From Phoronis australis (lineage: Eukaryota > Phoronida > Phoronidae): 61,830 nucleotides of DNA. The position numbers were made by a program, and so were the translations under genes. Positions 56,517-61,830 of this stretch are shown here, one piece after another (the stretch's first letter is position 1; every line of letters starts with the position of its first letter). Location: contig NMRA01000596.1 in NCBI GenBank assembly GCA_002633005.1, forward strand, positions 1 to 61,830, read 5' to 3'. Below the pieces are notes generated by a model, which was not told the DNA's origin, did no database searches, and worked only from the letters and a program-made list of their open reading frames with translations.

Positions 56517-56553
<37 letters not shown>
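56517..56553. repeat. (TA)n microsatellite
   Basis: About 18 TA dinucleotides. The two mirrored ORFs across it (poly Tyr-Ile) are artefacts. Confidence 0.95.
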
Positions 56554-56555
<2 letters not shown>

Positions 56556-57582
56556 CACACATTCTTTCAATTTGTGGTTTGTATTAATAAATCTCAAATA
56601 TTTATCTTACCACATTTCATCTTTCTTCGCTTCAAACTACCTTCAGGTCACGTGCTCTGCAAATATGGGGTATACTAATACAATGTTCTCCTAAATTAAA
56701 TTCATGTAGTCAGATTTGTCCATTACATTCCATTCAATCATCACATTGTTGTGCAATATTGAGTCGATTAGAGACTGACTATTTGTGTTAGAGGTCCAAT
56801 TAGTCAACTTAACTGGATAACCTTATTTTCCTATCAGGAGAACAAAACTGGTTTTGTAGTGTTGACCATATCTCGAAGAGCACGTTTCTTTAAATAGTAC
56901 CAGGTTAATTCATTTTACCCATTCTTCATCCCATTTAACTACGGAACTTGCTCATGACATAAGAGTCTAATTATAACGTTTACATAAAATGTCTACATGG
57001 TCTTCCCTTTTTGATGTTTTATTGATATCTCTCAATATCCAATGCATTTTTATCAAAACTCAATGTTACATGTATACCATGTGGTACTGCGTTAAACTTT
57101 ATTTACTAGGGTACTTACCACATTGCATTTTGTTGCATTTCCGATGTAGCAGATAGCATTTCTGTTTTTGTTTAAGATACTCTTATTGTTGTGCAAGTAT
57201 GCTATGGATACCCATTAGTGTAGCATTTTTATGACATTAAGTGCCGATAGTTTGCCGTTTTGTTTAGTTACTCCATTGTAGTTTGTATAGTTTAAGTTTT
57301 TTGGACATTAATAAATGTCTTTAATTTCTTTCTTGGGGTTGTTTATCTTATTTAAGTGCAAACTAGGTGCGGATTACGTCTTACGTAGATATGAAAAACG
57401 TAAATGATAATATCGCGTTTCTTTGTTTCAAGGTATAAATGGTTTACGTCTTTGTTCTTAAAAAGGACCACATATACAAAAATAAGCTTTGATATGCACA
57501 TTTCAGATGCACTGAAGGTCTGTTCTTGTTTACTTATTTCCAAAATAATTTTACAGACGTGACGTGTGCTTGATTAAAACGC
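56554..57582. other. unassigned spacer
   Basis: No gene recognised. Confidence 0.45.
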
Positions 57583-58370
57583 CTTCAACCCACAACCCCC
57601 GCGACCCATGACCCACAACCCCTTCGACCCAGGAGCTGTGGCAATACATGTATCTGAGCACTTTTTACACATTTTATAACCATATTACGTCCATTCATGA
57701 CTTTTCCTTTACATATACCTACGCGCCAGTCTGCTCTGGTCTAGTGATTAAAAAGAGAAGTTGGCGTTAGAACGTGATCTAAAATAGCGCACTGTGAGCG
57801 CGCTATCGTTGTTACGGACATAGTTCCACGAGCGGTTACCAATGGCACTGTTCTACTAAACATAGGTAGAGAGTACAGGTACGTTAACGTGATTGTACAT
57901 AATTTCACGTTTTCATTATTTGCTTCCTGTTCTATTCTCGTTTACAATATAATCCACATAACGCTGAGATAATTTTTGGTTAACAGTTTGTTTATCAAAG
58001 TGTATTCACATATGAAGTAACATTTTTGTCGGTTCCACGCACTTTCCCAAAAAAGCTTAAATCTGCCAGTCACTGGAGAGGAGGCAAGAGGATTACAATC
58101 TACCTGTAAAGACCCTTGTAACGTTGGAAGGTCGTTGGCTTGAATTTTTTTAATCTGTTTTTGGCTTTCATACTTACCGAATCGACTACCTGAATTGCAA
58201 AAAACAGGGAAAAGCCAGCCGTACTCAGAGCCTAAATCGTTGGTCCTGCACGTCAGCGCTTGTTCTAGGCTCAGATCAAGTCTAACATGTGTAAACTCGA
58301 TCCAGGGGATTGTGCGTCGCGATTTGAGGGGTTTGTGGGTCGTGGGTCGAGGGGTCACGGAGTATAGTGG
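57583..58370 (+). mobile_element. nonautonomous element with GTGGGTCGAG-repeat ends, copy 3
   Basis: Direct-orientation copy of 26381-27185. The left end is CAACCCACAACCC then CGACCCATGACCCAC; the right end is GGGTCGTGGGTCGAGGGGTC. ORFs on either strand (57942-58358, 58195-58377) are artefacts of the repeat. Confidence 0.82.
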
Positions 58371-59877
58371 CCGCTGAGATACATGTATGCGCTCACCGTG
58401 TGCATGACATACACTGTAAAAGTCAAATTCAATGGTTGATTACTGCATATATTTCAAACATTTTCCCTAAGGCAGCAATGCCAGTAAATACAAATATCTT
58501 ACAAGGATTTCAAAGCAAATTTACAATGTTTTCCTAAATAGGACTACACCTGCCAATATCGTAAGAAATAAAATCGGCACTAAGAGACACAGCGATATAG
58601 TCAGATATATACAAAAGTCGACGCCACCAGTTGTCATTTTCACAAAAATCCAATTGACAATTTTTACAAGGATCCTTAAAGGGGTTTGGGAAAAAAGCTG
58701 AGGATCTTAAAAAGCAAAATCTAAAAGTGCCATTAGGGTACACAAAATTTTCAAAAATTAATTTCAGCCATGTTCTGCCCAAAAAATATACATGTACATG
58801 TATCTAGTATTCACTATGATACTAAGAGCGGTTTGTCCGATAGGCCGATGGATAACAATAAAATGTCACTACTCTATGTCGAATCCACCTGAAAACGGGA
58901 AGGCGTCATAGTCTCTTTTAATACAAATGTGTTTGCCGAACCGTATTTAACAAAGACGGTGACTTGCTGATCTTGTGTTTTTCTGAAGTTCTTTTTTATT
59001 TTACGGCGGAGTAATCATTGACTGAAGCACATTCATAACACAGATTTCACGTATAAAAACGTAAATTTGATTCGATTTTTGGTGATTATTTAACACAATT
59101 CCACGAAATCCTTTTGCAATTGCAATCAAACTTGTTCTGCTTCACGTAAAAAAGAGCGGCTGCAGTTCACCAATAACCTTTGTCGTCACCATAAGCTGGA
59201 TAGTCCTTTATTGTTTTAACTGATTCACGTTACAGAGATCCTGTTGCTTTCAAGTTCGCCAAAATCGACACTTTTGCTGCATAAGTCACTCCAAGTTGCT
59301 CGAGGATTCTATTTCTGCTCCAATACAGGAATAAGTTACTTTGAGTGAATTTGCGCCCTTATACCCTATCTCAGTGAATACTTGGACAAATTAAAAAGAA
59401 ACACAACGTATAGCAACGACATGATTATAAAGTGAGTGGTTAGAAACTGTCAAATGTTTTCAAGACGGAATTTGAAAAGAAAATGATCAGCTGCAAATCA
59501 CTGAGCCGTGTCCCGTAAATATCCAGACGTCTTGCTGGCGAAACATGTGCCTGCAAGGTAATTCATTAGTGCAAAGTTCACCTGTTTGCAGATTTTTTTG
59601 ATTTCACATTTACAACTTTTCAAAGAATACAATTGCACTTTGCTTAGCGTAAATGATGTTCAAATAGCATCGTCGCTTTGTTCGTGCTATACATTAGAAT
59701 AGTTGGGAGCATGCACACACATGTACATGTACACCCTTAAGGCGAAAAACTACATGTATCCGTCGCAGAAAAGTCAGCATCCTCATCAAGCGGCGAAATG
59801 CGACCGCGGAGGTCACGAATTCGGATTCTTCTATGGCCTCATCTCCATGCAACAATGCTCTCGCTGGTTGTTCCACT
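58371..59877. other. unassigned spacer
   Basis: No gene recognised. It contains several TACATGTA words. It may hold the 3' UTR of the minus-strand gene ending at 59878. Confidence 0.45.
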
Positions 59878-60041
59878 TTAATGTATACATATGAGAGGGC
59901 CCAAAGTTATATTTGTTATTTCGTGCTTTGCATTGATGTCCCCCTGATAAAACTTGATGAGCGGCAGGTCCTCTTTTGATACTATGTAGCCCTCGTCGAC
60001 CAGCCATTCTCTGGTATTGGCGTCACAGTTGCATATCTTAC
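59878..60041 (-). CDS. contactin-associated-protein-like terminal exon (partial gene)
   Basis: The minus-strand exon begins at a splice acceptor (CTTCATTTTAG) and reads KICNCDANTREWLVDEG, then YIVSKEDLPLIKFYQGD and NITLGPLICIH, ending at TAA. This matches the last part of the fibrinogen-like region of Caspr/neurexin-IV-like proteins, whose pattern is CNCD-(A/K)-N-x3-W-x2-D-x-G-x2-(T/S)-x-K-x2-LP(V/L), FGD, then TLG-x-L-x-C before the stop. Such secreted or membrane adhesion proteins are numerous in cnidarians. Upstream exons were not found in the remaining 1.8 kb and would lie beyond the right edge. The reading frame is clean, so a live gene end is plausible. Confidence 0.6.
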
Positions 60042-61371
60042 CTAAAATGAAGAGAATCTCAGGTCTTTATTAAGGTTGAAACACTGGGTGAAACTTAATA
60101 TATACTAAGCCTTATTTTTGAGATTTTATTCAATGTAGTACATTTCATCTGCTAGTCAAGCTTAATTTGCCACCAGCTTTCCAAATGCACTAGTCAGCTA
60201 AAAGACTTCATTTTTTCGCAAAAGAGATCTTGTGGTTTAGGAATCTGGGAGGTCTATCCAGACAACCGTCGACCAACTTGCTAAAAGTCACACGTTGCCA
60301 CGTTTGTTCTTTTAGCGAACTTAATCCGTTTCAAAGGAAACAAACTGTACACAATATTTAATAATGGGACAAAATTGGGTTTAGTGTACTTGTATATTAC
60401 AATTCCAAAATCTTGTTACTAAAATATGAACTATAAGCAACTTTTTAATAAGTATAGCCCAAAACGTTTCCTTTTGGCACAGTTTGTGCAAGGACTGGTT
60501 TTAGGTTTTGTGTAATAGTTGGCTAACCAGGTATTTTTACATAAAGCACAAAAATTACAATACAAACCACTAATTCCTTATATCTGTGATTGCTTGGTCA
60601 AATTAGTTAGAAACACAACATGGTTGAAAATTTACATTTTAGGAAAGAGGTTTTGTGTCAAAAATGATCTGCCACAAATCACTCAACCGTGTCCAGTAAG
60701 TATCGTGATTAGTGTTCGAACTGTGCTGGCCCGCGTGGCCAATTAGTTTGAAAAGAAACTAGCCCAGCTGCCAAATTGCTGTCCCTGCTTTGATAGCATC
60801 CAAAATACAAGTTTCTCCATCGTCTCTGTTCACACTAAATGTTCATACTCTTGAGAACCCTATTTTAACGAGTTGCTATACCACCTGACCCACAACAAAT
60901 TGCAACAAAACATTTTAAAGTGGTTTAATGCCCTACTGAGTATGCTTGTTAACATGAAAAAAGTCTACCAAAATCTGACCACCGGTAATAGGTTAAAACT
61001 GCGTCATTTCTAAGATGGCCGCCACGACGTTTGGAAATCACTAAAACAGCTACAAATTCTTCAATGACTGTGATAGAGTCTGGCATAACTTTGGTACTAG
61101 TCCATGGTTTTAATGGGTGCGAAACTCACTGTGGTTAAAATTCAGATATGATCAGTATTTCATATGAAATTTAAGATGGCGGCTAAAAACTGAAGAACGA
61201 AAATCCAGTAATTGTCCATTGTATTGGGTGATCAAAAAATTTTTCGAACATTAAATCTTACAATTTTCTTGAAAACAATCATTGAAATTGCACGAAATTT
61301 TGCACATGTGCGTATTTATCTAACGACAGTATCAATAAAAAATAAAAAGATACACTGTGTTTTCACTACAG
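60042..61371. other. intron or spacer
   Basis: If the minus-strand exon is real, part of this is its upstream intron. It contains two AAGATGGC words (61012 and 61182), of the kind seen near promoters elsewhere, but no further evidence. Confidence 0.4.
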
Positions 61372-61566
61372 GACATGAAAGATACTTTTGAAACTCAAAA
61401 ATGTCAATGCCAAATTAGCCAGCATAATTACACAAAGTATCATCGAGGATTGTGGCACTTGGCTATCAATTTACTGAGGAGTGTGTTGGATTATGTTAGA
61501 AAATGTTTTGTCGGTTCGGTGCTAGAGTTTGCAAAGTACAGAATAGATGGTAATCTCGAGTGCTGA
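61372..61566 (+). CDS. putative exon, unrecognised
   Basis: Preceded by a strong acceptor (TGTGTTTTCACTACAG) and open for 64 codons to TGA. The peptide starts DMKDTFETQKCQCQ and contains HRGLWHLAINLLRSVLDY. GATGGTAATC near the end could alternatively be a donor. No family recognised. It lies on the opposite strand from the Caspr-like exon, so it would belong to another gene. Confidence 0.25.
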   Translation, partial: DMKDTFETQKCQCQISQHNYTKYHRGLWHLAINLLRSVLDYVRKCFVGSVLEFAKYRIDGNLEC

Positions 61567-61830
61567 GAAAGAATTTATTGGAGTTAATCACAACATACTT
61601 TACACAAAATCACGGGTGCAAACTAATGAACTACATCGTTTGGAATGTGCTGACAGATAATGTACATGTATGCCAAGGTTGTATAGGTTGTAATATAATC
61701 AATAACTTAAACTTGGAGAACTTCTTCCTTACTTAAAAAGTAGCCTTCAGTATCAAAATGACTAGACACACTAGGTGCCAGCCACTAAAATACTTATTTG
61801 TCAACATGACTTATGATCGTTTAGGTTACA

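Overview
This is animal nuclear DNA, AT-rich and repeat-laden. It has intronless and intron-split coding pieces, non-LTR retrotransposons, many nonautonomous DNA transposons, and a short CCCTAA telomere-like tract. It contains a THAP-type transposon, a large single-exon LRR-Ig receptor, a contactin-associated-protein-like terminal exon, a RecQ-like relic and 'GGCGGATCCAGG'-type elements. Together these fit a marine invertebrate, and I lean to a cnidarian (stony coral or anemone). That placement is an inference and not proven. There are two assembly gaps (28200-28695 and 42365-42990) and one isolated N (11284).

Region 1 (1-25.2 kb) is a decayed tandem array. At least seven copies of a small (about 93 aa) predicted coiled-coil protein gene lie here, all on the + strand, in two subfamilies (type I: 6489, 10276, 20602, 22702; type II: about 14890, 22195, 24764). 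Each sits at the end of a duplicated spacer of several kb. The best-preserved copies are followed, 25-50 nt after the stop, by a perfect 6-bp stem/4-nt loop hairpin (AGCCCT-TTTA-AGGGCT) with an ACCCA-like 3' flank. A purine-rich element (AAAAGAGCTG and variants) follows about 12-15 nt further on. This is the 3'-end architecture of replication-dependent histone mRNAs (SLBP stem-loop plus U7 snRNA target), yet the protein is not a histone. I consider this the most interesting system in the window. Every copy here carries a lesion, so the window may be the degenerate part of a larger array.

Transposons have fragmented the array: a Jockey-like LINE with a 12-bp target-site duplication inserted just upstream of one type II copy, a CR1/L2-like LINE fragment, a 1.16-kb long-TIR element, a second TIR element fragment, a 410-bp direct repeat, and a tandem element containing CCACTAGGGGGC motifs.

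Region 2 (25-43 kb) is mostly transposons and unassigned DNA. It includes a Kolobok-like THAP element with 157-bp TIRs and TTAA duplications, several nonautonomous elements, a LINE relic, a putative exon with good splice sites, a RecQ-like exon relic and a gap-interrupted element with a tRNA-like segment.

Region 3 (43-62 kb) holds the one clearly intact protein gene: a 930-aa single-exon LRR-Ig type I membrane protein (43972-46764). Beyond it are a LINE relic, second copies of two transposon families, unassigned DNA, and near the right end a short terminal exon (minus strand) of the contactin-associated-protein-like family.
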